A DNA stretch of 64,000 nt from Adiantum capillus-veneris. Its lineage: Eukaryota; Streptophyta; Polypodiopsida; Polypodiales; Pteridaceae. Made by a program: the position numbers and the translations under genes. This document shows positions 34,502 to 45,005 of this stretch, piece by piece; the first letter of the stretch is position 1, and the number at the start of each line of letters is the position of its first letter. The DNA is taken from positions 101,489,912-101,553,911 of the forward strand of contig CM043963.1 in NCBI GenBank assembly GCA_014529385.2. Reading direction: 5' to 3'. The notes under the pieces were generated by a model that saw only the letters and a program-made list of their open reading frames with translations, was not told where the DNA came from and ran no database searches.

Positions 34502-35400
34502 GGTAACCATTTTACCTTATTGATTAAATCAAGGAGTACACATTATTTCATATCTCTTAAGTGCATCAGAAATCTCATTTTGCCTGAACACCCTGATACA
34601 GACCTTACAATAGAAGTAGCTACAAGTAGAAAGGTTAGATCCTCTACTTGGGTAACTTGGATGGTCACAATACTTTTGCGAATTTCACAGTCTTACCTAT
34701 AGGAATCTACGATGGAATCCTAGGAATTGATTGGTTTAAAGCCAATGATGCTTACATACATTGTAAAGATGCTTCATTGACTTTTGAAAATTACCAAAAA
34801 TCTAGGGTTACAGTTACTAGGAAACGGAGAAAGTCTAAGCTCAGCCTAGTGAAATTTACCAAACTTATGAAGAGTCATAGGAAAAATGAAAGGATTTACA
34901 CATTAAAGCTTAACCCTAAGGAGAAGAAGATAGATTCACTTGAACCTAAATGGATAACAAAATTTGATAATGTTTTTCTCAAAGAACTTTCACAATTATC
35001 ACCCAAGCATGATGTTGATCATGCAATAGACCTTACTCCAAGAGCTCAACCAGGTGCCCGCAGACCTTACAAAATGTCAGTACCTGAATTTGTGGAACTC
35101 AATGAACAATTAGCTTAACTCCTTGAACAAGGCTTCATTCGACCCAGCATTTCTCCATGGAGTACTCCTATTCTCTTTAATCAAAAGAAGGATGGTACTC
35201 TACGTCTTTGTATTGATTATCGTGGATTGAACCAGGTAACAATCAAGAATAAGTATGCAATACCAAGGATTGATGAACTGCTTGATTGATTACTTGGAGC
35301 TTCTATCTTCACAAAAATTGATCTTAAGTCAAGGTATTACCAAATCTGAATGCATCTCGTAAGTTATGTATACATGAGTTAAATTATCCTACACATGACT
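34502..35400 (+). pseudogene. Chromovirus protease and N-terminal reverse transcriptase
   Basis: The protease is recognised by HYFISLKCIRNLILPEH, with the catalytic motif altered (IKSRSTH in place of I-D-S-G-S-T-H), and by DGILGIDWFKANDAYI. RT follows: [65 protein letters not shown] and KIDLKSRYYQI. Stop codons occur at about 35116, 35287 and 35347. The YxDD region is missing: sequence after 35350 does not continue RT, so a deletion has removed the polymerase core. Plant chromovirus pol. Confidence 0.85.
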
Positions 35401-35970
35401 TAGAACTATTGTCCATTGTGCATGCTCTTGAAGTTTGGCCAAATATATATGCTTTATAGCAAAATTCTCTCAAATAGCAGGATCATTGCATGACTGAACA
35501 AGAAAGAATGTTAAGTACTCATGGACTTCTAATGGAAAAAATGCTTTTGACAAGCTCAAAGAGAAGCTTACCTCCCAACCAGTGGTTATGCTTCTAGATC
35601 TCTCAAAGCCATTTGAGTTCCAATGTGATGCTTGTGATGATTGCCTTGGAGAAGTTTTGCTTCAAGAAGGGCATGCCATAGCATATGAGAGCCAAAGACT
35701 CAATGCCGATGAAGGGGTCTTGGGCATATATGAAAAAGAGCTTTTAGCTATTCTACATGCCCTAGACACATGGCATCACTGTCTCTTGGGGGCCCCATTC
35801 ATCTTACAAATGGATCACAAAGCCTCAAGAACTTCATGACGCAAACCAAGCTTTTCGACAAACAAATGAGGTGGGAAAATTTTCTTTCCAAATTTAAATT
35901 TCATATTGCTCACAGTACTGGCAAGCACAATCAAGTGGTTGATGCACTTTCACAACGCGGCCAAGGGTAA
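35401..35970 (+). pseudogene. Chromovirus RNase H
   Basis: The frame contains LSKPFEFQCDACDDCLGEVL, GHAIAYESQRLNADE, YEKELLAILHALDTWHHCLL and, in the next frame, KFKFHIAHSTGKHNQVVDAL. These are the D, E, and D/H segments of a Ty3-type RNase H: the first Asp (CDACDD) and the Glu are kept. A frameshift near 35830 divides it. The preceding 180 bp carries a damaged RT connection segment (AFDKLKEKLTSQPV near 35530). Confidence 0.85.
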
Positions 35971-37743
35971 ATGTGGTGTCTGTAGCAACTCAAAATGATC
36001 TATCTTTTACGATAGACGAGTATGCTTTGGACCAAGACTTTTAGTAGGTAATTACAGCCTTTGCATTAGGGAAGAAAAAAAGAACCATTCACATTGAAGG
36101 ATTGTTATCTTCCAAACGACAATAGGCTATGTGTTACTCACCAATACAATACGAAAGTCATGTATGAATCCCATGATTATCCTTATGCGAGGCAAAGAGG
36201 GATTCCATAATCTACTCTGCTAGGAGTAGAAATGTATTTCTTCTGGTCTACCACGAAAAGTAAACATACAAGAGTATGTTTCAAAATGCATGGTATACCA
36301 AAAATTAAAATTTTTGATCGAGGGAAGCAAATTGGATTGTTTGAGTCGCGACAGGCTTAGCAAGAAAACACACTCTATGCCTATTAAAAGGACTATTAAG
36401 GCACATCAGACGGCAACCCTCTTTAGATCTCAAATTCTCAAGTATCATGGCTTGCCAACATCCATAGTGTCGAACAAAGTCCCTAGAATGACCAGTAATT
36501 TCTAGAAGGGTCTCCTTGAGAATCTAGGAAGTAGATTAAATTTATCTTTCTCCCTATCATCCACAAATGGATGAGAAAAGTGAAATAACTAATCTAACCA
36601 TTCTTGAATCTACTAAAAGCCTATGTCATGAAAGTAGATCAACGCTCTAAATGAGAGAAGTACCTAACTCTTATAGAGTTAGCATACAATGATATTGTAC
36701 ATACGTACTTCTATGGGGAAATATCCTTTCGAGGTTAAAGAGGGAAGATCCAAAAGTCCCTTACTAGTTAAATTATAGGGGAAGATCTTCACTATTGATG
36801 AATATAGCCGAGACTTACAAGAATCTTTTCCAAATCTTAAAAAGGTTATATCCATCTCACAACAAAGGCAAAAAGGGATGTTGCTAATAAGCACAAAAGA
36901 GCCTTAGCCTTTAAGAAAAATGATTGGGTCTTGCTAAAGTTTCTCAAGGCTCGTCTAAGGCATACTACGGGCAAGAATCCTATGAGCCACCAACAATATT
37001 ATACTAAACTAGCAAAAAGATACTATGGTCCTTTCTTTCAAAAAATCTTAAGCCAATCAATGAGATGGCTTATTAGTTAAAGTTGCGCAACCATTGGGTC
37101 ATTCACAATGCTAACCATGTGAGTCTACTCAAGCCTTACAAAGGAGAGCCACAACAAGAACCAATAATGCCTCGACCTTCCATAGATTGAAGATCAAGAA
37201 GAGGTGTTGCAGCCCAAATTGATTCTTTGACACAAAGACACGGTACTAAGAAACGGTAACATTATCCAATGATATCTTGTTAATTTTAAGAATTATTCTT
37301 TTAAAGATGCTAGATGGATGCAAGGAACCTAGCTTAAGGATAATATGAACCTTATCAATGCTTACAATGCTACACTAGAGTAAGCAAATGAAAATTTATT
37401 TTAAATGAACAATGTTTTTTCTTGTAAGATTCATTCTCTTTCTTTTAGTGTGAACAAAATTTAAGAAGTATGCATGCTTAGGATTATGTTTGTGGTGACG
37501 ACGTCTCCCAAACACCAATTAGAACTTGTCACTCTACTTTTGAAAGTATGATATGGACTAAAGAGCAGACATGCTTTTGGCCGCTAAGTCTCTCGAGCAC
37601 CAAATGGATTAGTCATCCATTCTGGAATGATGTCGTAGGGTAAAAAGGGATCATGTACCCGCTAAGAAACATGGACTAATGACTAGTCTTTAACTTCTCT
37701 ACCTCATAGTCTAGGACGATTATGATTTCAAGAGAGAGGTAAT
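35971..37743 (+). pseudogene. Chromovirus integrase with C-terminal chromodomain, heavily decayed
   Basis: Fragments in shifting frames follow the integrase order. NKVPRMTSNF and GLLENLGSRLNLS correspond to the second catalytic Asp region. Near 36640-36720 WEKYLTLIE-like and AYNDIVHT-like words are visible. KKNDWVLLKF (about 36915) belongs to the GPY/F region. Around 37280-37340 LVNFKNYSFKDARWMQGT is the characteristic chromodomain block of plant chromoviral integrases, which targets insertion to chromatin. Numerous stops are present. The stretch after the chromodomain (37400-37743) resembles 3' untranslated sequence ending in a purine tract. Confidence 0.75.
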
Positions 37744-38800
37744 GTCATAAAATATAATATCTAACTTTACCAAATGATTTTCTCATATTAAGTTGATCAT
37801 TTAATATGGGAAGATAAAAGGGGAACAAGAGTTAGGATATAGCTATGTGCTTCTAGAACTATCTCAACAGGGGACCAAAAGGAGAAATGGTTGCATCTCA
37901 ATAGGGGTAAAAAAGGAGACGGTCTACCAAAGAGCAATGTGCAATAAGTGCTTCTAGGTTTACCTCAGAAAGGGACCAAGAGGAGAGATGGTTACATCTC
38001 AATAGGGGTCCAAAAGTAGGTAGTCTATCAAAGAGCACTGTGCATCTAATGGATCTTAAAAGACCTTACGGTTAGCTTCATTAAAGACATCCAAAATTTA
38101 GTGTTAAAAAATCCTTTGACCTTGGGCAAAGGAAGCTAGGTCTGACCTTGAGGTGGGAATCCTACCCAAGCACAAGGTGCTTGTGAGCTTGCTAACTAAA
38201 GTGCCTAAAGTGTTTCTGGGAACCTTGCCCAAGCTTGAGGTGATTATCATGCTTAAATGACTAAGGTTCTTGAAGTGTTCAATTCAAAGATAAATTCTCA
38301 AGAGGCATAAATGATTCTATGCTTAATTGACCAAGTGCTTGAAGTGTTCAATTCACACCAAATGACTTAAGAAGCATAAAAGATACATGTCAAAATTCTC
38401 CACATGTGGCCCTCATGATGTGCTTGAATCCTATTGGATAGGATTTAAAGGGGTCCAATGATAATTTAGATGCATAAAAATATATAATTAAGTTCTTTCT
38501 CTCAAAGAGGAAAAAGAGGACACATGTCCAAATGATGTAATTAAAGAATACGCGCGAGAGAGAGAGAGGTGCACCAAGCTTGAGAGGGGGTATACTCTCC
38601 CACACATACACACATTCTCTCATTGTGTGGAGTGCAAAGTGCAAGAGCTCCATCTCCTTCTCCAAGGTTGTTGAGAAGTGGAGAGCCTACACTAGGCTAT
38701 GTAATGCAAATCCAACCAAGAGCGATGCTTCAATGCTTAAGCTTTACATCTTCTTCATCTTTGTTATTATGCTATGCTAAGCAAGAAGAGTGATGATAAG
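37744..38800 (+). repeat. Putative chromovirus 3' LTR with internal tandem repeats
   Basis: TTTCAAGAGAGAGG, a polypurine-like tract, is followed by TAA and then TGTCATAAAATA, a plausible LTR start at 37744. Two repeat units of about 104 bp occupy about 37845-38050 (each with TGGTTRCATCTCAATAGGGG), and shorter repeats with GAAGTGTTCAATTCA follow at 38270-38360. A TATA-like stretch lies at about 38476. No 5' partner was found, so the assignment and the right end are tentative. Confidence 0.4.
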
Positions 38801-40870
38801 TGAGGGACCATTTCTTTCTCCTATGAATGATTCTTCTTCCTCTTCCCTACCCTCATTCCCTGCTAGCTCCCTCCACCTTCAAAGTTGTTTGAGGCCTTGG
38901 GACTGAGGCTTGGGATAGTTAATTCTTTTTGCAAATTTTATGTTATGCTCGTGATGCATGAAGCTTTCCATCTTCATAGCATCACCAAGGTCATAAGGAA
39001 CACAAAGATTGTATTGTACCAAGTCTCTCTTGATGGGAGAATCTATAATTTGAACGCTTTGGAGGGGGGACCGGCTCCAAGTAAATCCGGTCCTCAACTA
39101 TTTTCATGCTCTCTAATAATCTCTCTCTTGAAAAATTATTATTCATGCCAAGTTAATTAAGTACTATGTTTATGTTTCTACCATCAATCAAGTTCACCCT
39201 CTATGTTCTGAAAGTGATTTCACAAAAAAGCTCACTCTAATTCTCTTAATTAATTATGCTATCCTCAAAGTTCATAGGCAATTTCCATTACATGAGATTT
39301 CCATTGATCATGTTGCTGACTTAGAGCTAGGTAGGAGTTGGCCATTGAGGGATCTTGAGCCACACAGGTCATTGCCTACACAGTCACATGTTGATGTCAT
39401 ACCTAGACCCATTACTTGCTTGTGCTACAAAGTTTACCATTGACATGGAGCAAGGTGCTAGTCAGTGGCTCGGATGACCATTAGATAGAGAGCAAAGCTA
39501 TTGCAGGTTTTATTGTTTGGAGAGAGTTCTCGTATCCCTCCTAGTTTTAGTAGACCCTTGATTTGTGCACATTGATTATGGTGCACTAGATACATACACA
39601 CATACTAGAGGCAATTTTTTCCCTTTGGGTTTTTTCCTTGTAGGCATCCAGGTATGAAACCTTAGTTTAGGATTTATTTTTATTTGCATATACGTAATAA
39701 AACTTTCATTTCTATAATGATACATCTTTCTAAACTTGGTAGTGTTTTGTTGATGATTTTGCAGCATAGATGGACTTTAGCTCACATAGCATGGATAGAT
39801 CAAGCTACAACATTGCATGATTATTTCCACAACTATCGAGGAGATGCATCACATACCTCTAGATGTACTACTTTCCGTGATTCATGCTTGTGGATATTTA
39901 TATTTTTTGATTATGGTTTTCCATGGTTTGATTGAGTGCATTTAGTTATGTTTTGTTAGCTTCCATTATAGATGTATAAATTTGTCTTTGATTTAGTTAA
40001 TTGACTTAGAGTTTAGTCTTATAGATGAGCCTTGAGGTTAGGAGGCCGTGACTTTAGGTTAACTCATTTACTTGACTACTAGTCCTAGTTGGTAAAATTA
40101 TTTGAATGTTTGAGACCTTAGGAGTGTTTTAGGCATAGAGAGGATTGCTCACTCAAACAACAAAGAACACTAGTGAGAAAACAAAGGAAATGGAAGCAGA
40201 AAACAAAAGATCCATAAATGGAAAATCTTAGGCTGGAAGAGAAATCCCATTTTGATCTTAGTACTTCACTCACATGTATTGCCTATGGTACTAGATCCCT
40301 AGATGTTTCCAGTGTGAGTGCTTTTCTTTGAGAAGAAAAAAGCCATGGACATACAAAATAAGCACACACGTCAAATGATTTCGACCCAATGTGAAAGAAA
40401 GAAATATGAAGAAAAGGAAAAGAAAGAAAAATGACATGAAAAAGACTTCTATTGAGCTTAAATTGAAAAATTCAAGCTTTTGTTTGGAGTTGTGAGAGTT
40501 AGTTGACTAATCAACTAATCAAAGTTGAAAGGCACAATTAGGGAATCTTGCATTTAATTAATCTTCCTAGCTTAGCTGGTACTAGAGTAGTTGTTTTAAC
40601 CTTAGTCATAGCTAACTAACCAATAGACTCATCCATAAGCCCAAAACTCTTGATTGATTAATTTTAGCAAAGTGCAAATTATTTGTCCTTAATGGCAGTG
40701 TCACATTTCATTATTCTTTGGATTTACTCATTTCCACATGTGCTTTACATTCCCCTCATGATTTATTGACATATAATTCATCTTTCTACCTCATTGATAT
40801 TTTTCTTTTGCAGGCACATCCTTCCTCAAACGTCTACCTCGACATGGCTCTGTCAAGGGCGACAAAGCTT
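38801..40870. other. Unassigned internal region of block C
   Basis: No family recognised. A plus-strand stretch near 39260-39420 stays open with ordinary composition (FPLHEISIDHVADLELGRSW) but has no known motif. The region ends in a GGCACATCCTTCC segment leading to the polypurine tract. Confidence 0.35.
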
Positions 40871-40883
40871 CAAAAGGGGGGAG
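40871..40883 (+). promoter_or_regulatory. Block C polypurine tract
   Basis: CAAAAGGGGGGAG lies directly before TGTTGATAGACG, the start of the right LTR. This is the standard gypsy PPT-LTR junction and sets the plus-strand orientation. Confidence 0.8.
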
Positions 40884-41215
40884 TGTTGATAGACGAGCGT
40901 CAACGGCATACATTATTATTCTATTGATGTATACACATGTGTGTATACGTACCTTTCTTGTATCTACGGGCTCTATGAGAGTTTGAGCTTGTATTTGTGA
41001 GCATAGGCTTATTATGCACATTTGGGTGGCCGGGCACTTCTTTAAAAACCCTAAGTATAAATGTCAAAAGCTACAATGTGAAGCTCATTATTTTGAGAGA
41101 TAGGGTACGGTGGAGAGTAGAGAAGAGAGGTGGCTATGGAGATGTAGCTCCTCTCTCAAATTGTAGCTAGAATTGGGTTGATAATGCAAAGCTATTTGTC
41201 TCTCTATCATTCTCT
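40884..41215 (+). repeat. Right LTR-like copy of block C (3' LTR)
   Basis: Aligns with 28830-29146 at clearly reduced identity, indicating an old insertion. A TATA-like AGTATAAATGTC lies at about 41054. The right boundary lies between about 41205 and 41225, where TNP2 coding resumes on the minus strand. Confidence 0.65.
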
Positions 41216-41221
41216 CCCATG

Positions 41222-41323
41222 TCTCTATGTGTCATGATAGATGCTTAGATTTGTGATTATTCTCTAATTTTATCTAATCGAGGCAGTAGAGAAAAATGTT
41301 GTAGCACCTTCTGTGGAATTTTT
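41222..41323 (-). pseudogene. CACTA TNP2 transposase, middle fragment
   Basis: The minus strand reads KIPQKVLQHFSLLPRLDKI, matching the V-P-x-K-V-L-R-x-F-P-L-x-P-R-L segment of plant TNP2 proteins, followed by a decayed stretch. In TNP2 this segment lies just before the ARNLRLGLAxDGxNPFG core found at 28829. It is cut off on the right by the solo LTR at 41324 and on the left by block C. Confidence 0.75.
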
Positions 41324-42110
41324 TGTTAGGAAATAAGACGTAGCTAAATAGATATTTGAGTAGATTACTTAATGGAGAGAGATAGATTTCACACACAAGA
41401 GATTATAGAGTAGAGAGAGAGAGAGAGAGAGTACACACGATATACGTAGTTCACCCAATGTGGGCTACGTCCACGGGAAAGCAGCCACTCAATGGTTTTA
41501 GTACTTCAAAACAAGAAGTAGTTTACAAAGGGATTATACCCTTAATGGAGCTCCCGCATTGCTTCACTCTAACCACCTCACACTCACCTTGTTGCATCAA
41601 CTTCACACTATGAAATGTGTGTAGAAATGGCCTCCTTTTATAGGCCAAAAGGGCTGCCCTGTCTTATGAGAGGCAGCCATGTGTAGCCGCCCTTGTGTGA
41701 ATAAGTCCAAATCGGACCCTTCAATCCACCCATGTGTGGCCGCCCTTGAGAAGACAAGTCCGCTTTTGAATTTGGCCACCGGCCACCGGCCATTGACTTT
41801 CGACCACCGGCCATCGGCCATTGACTACCGGACACCGGCCAACCAACCGGTTGTTTTCTGACCACTTTCCGACCGCCGTCCGGTCATAATATTCCGACGA
41901 AAAGGAATATTCTGGCGAGGGAAAAAAAGTTTCGGGGGCTTCCACTCCCGAGGCCCCTAAAGTTGCCCTTCGTTTTTGACTTTGAAAATTTTGGTTTCCG
42001 GTGAGTGATTTACCTTCACGCACGATGGCTTCTCCTCATAATGGGGGCCTTACAAATGTGCGCTTTTACCACAGAAAATTACAAGGGTAAATTAGGCTCC
42101 ATACTTAACA
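41324..42110. repeat. Solo LTR, copy 2
   Basis: Begins TGTTAGGAAATA and ends CTTAACA, homologous to 26232-26933. It contains an extra internal stretch with CACCGGCC / CATCGGCC repeats near 41770-41880 that is shorter in copy 1. The flanks are T-rich (TTTTT and CTTTT), so the target duplication is low-complexity. It interrupts TNP2. Confidence 0.78.
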
Positions 42111-42923
42111 CTTTTTTTTTGTAGATATCTATTTGATATCTCTCAAAATCATATTTTGGACACTTCTTTATGTCCACATATTTGCCCCTAAAAAGAATGC
42201 AGTCATTAGTACAAGCATGAATGGAATTGTAGTCCATCCACAGGGTTCACATGATCTTTCTTGCATTCTTTCTGGAATTTGGAATCACAGTATCAGCTGG
42301 CAAAATGTGCTCCTTTAGCAATCTACACAGAGAAACACAATAATATCTATTGTAATTTGGTACATTATAAATGTATAGCTTTTTATTGAAGTCAACACAT
42401 TGCAAGAGATTAACTAAAAATTTATGTGATGCTAGTGTCACTCCATTCAAACTTTTCTTGCATGTTGAGAAGAACCAAGAGAGCCTTCAATCTAGACACT
42501 CGTGCTCCATCATACAAGGACATGTCGACCTCAGTTTTCATGTCATCGTAGATGAACCTTTTTGAATCCATGATCATCTCGATCATTTCGTCCATCTTGG
42601 GCTTAAACATAGCGTGGTTGAGGATGTGCTTTGCATGGTCACCCTCCAAGATTGCAGAGGCTACATTTTGCGGCCTCACTATGCTGCTTGAGTAAAGCAC
42701 CTGCAAACATGTTTATTAGGTTACAATATTGCTGCTTGTTGGCCATCATTAGAGTCCAATGAGTTGTAGTAGATGGTTCAAACTTGCCAAAATTGTGAAC
42801 CTGCTGCAAAGAAATGCACCTTGTCCATTGCATAGCATGTTTGTATTGATTACAAGGACATAAGATCCTTGTTGCGAGATAGGCGTCTCGATCGGATGGC
42901 CCCACATCATCGTCGATACTCAT
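42111..42923 (-). pseudogene. CACTA TNP2 transposase, N-terminal part
   Basis: Starts at an ATG at 42923. An N-terminal transposase-associated segment has the Cys pair ILCPCNQYKHAMQ. Then come YDGARVSRLKALLVLLNMQE and FEWSDTSIT (42422-42500). Downstream are LLKEHILPADTVIPNSRKNA and a HACTNDCILFRGK segment followed by KKCPKYDF near 42120-42240. These match the S-L-L-N-L, L-P-x-S and H-A-C-x-N-D-C-I-L landmarks of TNP2 in order. Three frame breaks occur. The continuation lies at 41323 and then 28829. Confidence 0.82.
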
Positions 42924-42993
42924 AATGACTATGAATACTCTAAACCCTTAATTAAACATAGGTTAACTCGTTTTATCTTTCTTCTCTTCTCTT

Positions 42994-43049
<56 letters not shown>

Positions 43050-43401
43050 CAATCAACCATAAATCACAGAGATCAGAACCACCGGATTATAATTTTATCT
43101 TTATTGGTAAATTCCTATATTTGTGGGTGCAACAAATCTGCACACCAATTTCTACATGAAAATCCATGTAGCGGGAAAAACCCCTTTACCTCTTGATTCG
43201 CTCAAGCCATGCCCTAGCTAGATAGTCTAGACTACCTCAAATTCTCTAGCCATGACCGATCCTTGCATATGTCGGTCGGCCGGTGCATATTTACTTCTTA
43301 TTTTTTTAAATTGTTATACCTAGACATTGGATTAAATCCACCAAGATTGTATCAGTTCGGTCTCATAGGTCATTTGTCCTTTTGAAGATGTTTAATATAA
43401 C

Positions 43402-43476
<75 letters not shown>

Positions 43477-43513
43477 AAAGAAAGGTTCTTATATTACAAT
43501 GTTAGTTTACAGT
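42924..43513. other. TNP2 5' flank with two (CT)n microsatellites
   Basis: (CT)n at about 42981-43046 and 43404-43473. The sequence between them (43047-43403) has no recognised gene. The second tract abuts the 3' end of the LINE. Confidence 0.7.
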
Positions 43514-44542
43514 TTACAGTTTGCTCAATATGAGCATACATGACTGCTGGAGTTCCTTATCTCCGAGGGTCATGACATCTTCGAGCACCCTATTTTTGAT
43601 TTCTTGTGATGGAATCCTAGTGCTCGATACATGTACGTGATCATAGAAGCTTATATTCCTCATGTTCCAGATGTACCATACATACCAAAGCAGGAAAGAA
43701 TGCAGGAAAAAAAGCATTGCTGAGTCCTATGTTTTGAAGAGTCCAAACATGCATATGAACTTTGTGAACTTGATTCCCCAAGCTTGATTCCACCAAAACT
43801 TGAACCATTGCCACAATCCCCTGACTTGACTACAATCCCAAAAGATGTGTCTCACTGTTTCGTTTCTATGACATACACTGCAGGCTCCTGTTCCAGTTCC
43901 CTTTTTGAGCATAAGCATTGCTGAGGGGATAGCTTCCATCACTACCCTCCACATAAATACCTTAAGCCTAAATGGCAATTGAAGCGTCCACAAGCTTGCA
44001 AGTACTTTAATCCACCAATCATTAGTTTGCGACATAGACCATTGTTGATTGCACCTAATGGCTACATCAACCTCAATATGGAGAGCAGCATAAAACTTAT
44101 CTGTTTTGCATGACCACCAACTTGCATGTGAAGAGGGTAGTTGCCAGTCTTTGTGTCTATCCTCTGCATTGACCAAAGCGATATGAGGTAAGGGGTGAAC
44201 CAACGCGCATAAATGGTTCCAAGCTATCCTAAGCCCATTGCCGAGTCTAAATTCCCTTCTTGCTACAAGAAACTCTTTTGGAATGTGACTAGCATCCATA
44301 ATCTGGCTAATTTGTACTATGCCTTTTTTGAACATAGAAAGGGATTTTTTTCCAATGAGCATTGCTGGCGGTGTCTGAAATACATGGCTCCAATAGACAA
44401 TCTCATCTCCTAACGAATTCCCTGTGTATCACTGGTGGCCATTCCACTGGAGTTTAGAGGCAATAATCTTCCAAGATGTAATCAGTATTTGCGACACAAT
44501 GAACCCAGTTTTAATGGGTGCTGTAGTAAAAAGCTTATCCCA
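43514..44542 (-). pseudogene. LINE ORF2 C-terminus: zf-RVT domain
   Basis: The 44362-43727 frame contains the zinc-binding RT-associated domain. Key parts are DWWIKVLASLWTLQLPFRLK, FMWRVVMEAIPS, and the C-x2-C ... H-x4-C pattern CSVCHRNETVRHIFWDC, ending LWQWFKFWWNQAW. The tail continues in another frame (43717-43514) with WNMRNISFYDHV, typical of the segment after zf-RVT. The domain assists nucleic-acid binding in plant L1 elements. Confidence 0.87.
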
Positions 44543-44547
44543 TGATG
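44543..44547. repeat. TGATG target-site duplication of copia element E
   Basis: TGATG at 44543-44547 is repeated exactly at 48407-48411, directly outside both LTRs. Confidence 0.95.
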
Positions 44548-44737
44548 TGAAGGGGATCGGGGAGCACCACAGACGGAGAGTGAGAGAGAGAGAGAGAAGG
44601 AGACACACACGATGTGGGTGGGGAGACTCAAAGAGTGAGCAGCCCCCTATACACTTATGCTATGTATAAGGTATACAAGTCAGTGGGCGCCCAGACTCTG
44701 GGCGGCCGGGCAAGGCACAGACGCCTATACCCCAACA
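44548..44737 (-). repeat. Element E 3' LTR
   Basis: 190 bp, identical to 48217-48406. Carries a short (GA)n tract and, on the plus strand, CCTATACACTTATGC; the minus strand holds a TATACCTTATACATA promoter-like stretch. Confidence 0.93.
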
Positions 44738-44748
44738 ACCTCCCACTT
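44738..44748 (-). promoter_or_regulatory. Element E polypurine tract
   Basis: Minus strand AAGTGGGAGGT abuts the LTR start TGTTGGGG, the usual copia PPT. Confidence 0.85.
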
Positions 44749-44816
44749 AAAGGCGACTGTGCCTTTAAGCAAGAGAACCTAGTCTAAAGACTACAAAAGG
44801 CGAGAGAAAACCGCTC

Positions 44817-45005
44817 TCAACCGATGCCCACTGGCTGGCTGTGATCGTGTGCATCCGGCTGTCCTTCTCCCGTGTAAGTCCATACACCACCAGACGTACC
44901 GCACACGTACTGCAAGTATGTACGCAATACCTGCATATCTCCCTCGTGCACTATGCCATCATCAGTCAACAAACGACTGACAACCCCAACTGCAAATGCT
45001 CCCAC
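44817..45005 (-). pseudogene. Element E residual RT/RNase H tail
   Basis: The minus-strand frame reads AVGVVSRLLTDDGIVHEG, then VLRTYLQYVCGTSGGVWTYT. This is the copia segment A-V-x-x-V-S-R-x-x-x-x-P-G, W-x-x-x-K-x-x-L-R-Y-L-x-G-T at the RT-to-RNase H junction. It overlaps the end of the gag ORF in another frame. The expected continuation (RNase H) ends at a stop at 44817, just before the PPT. It is left over from an internal deletion. Confidence 0.8.

Larger units (their letters stand above)
28830..41222 (+). mobile_element. Composite insertion splitting TNP2 (LTR-bounded block C)
   Basis: Two LTR-like copies, both opening TGTTGA, bound the block at 28830 and 40884. A textbook polypurine tract precedes the right copy, so the block is plus-strand. 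TNP2 coding sequence stops at 28829 and resumes at about 41222. Inside are a degenerate chromovirus (31.8-37.7 kb) and unassigned sequence. Either the chromovirus is nested in a separate element or the bounding LTRs belong to an element with few coding remains. A clean 5-bp target duplication was not found; the outer right end is approximate. Confidence 0.6.

Noticed and set aside
38580..38780. Small plus-strand ORFs near 38.4-38.8 kb
   Set aside because: Inside the putative LTR region with no family match; likely chance.
28825..41230. 5-bp target duplication around block C
   Set aside because: CCTAG precedes 28830 but no matching pentamer follows the right copy near 41205-41225.
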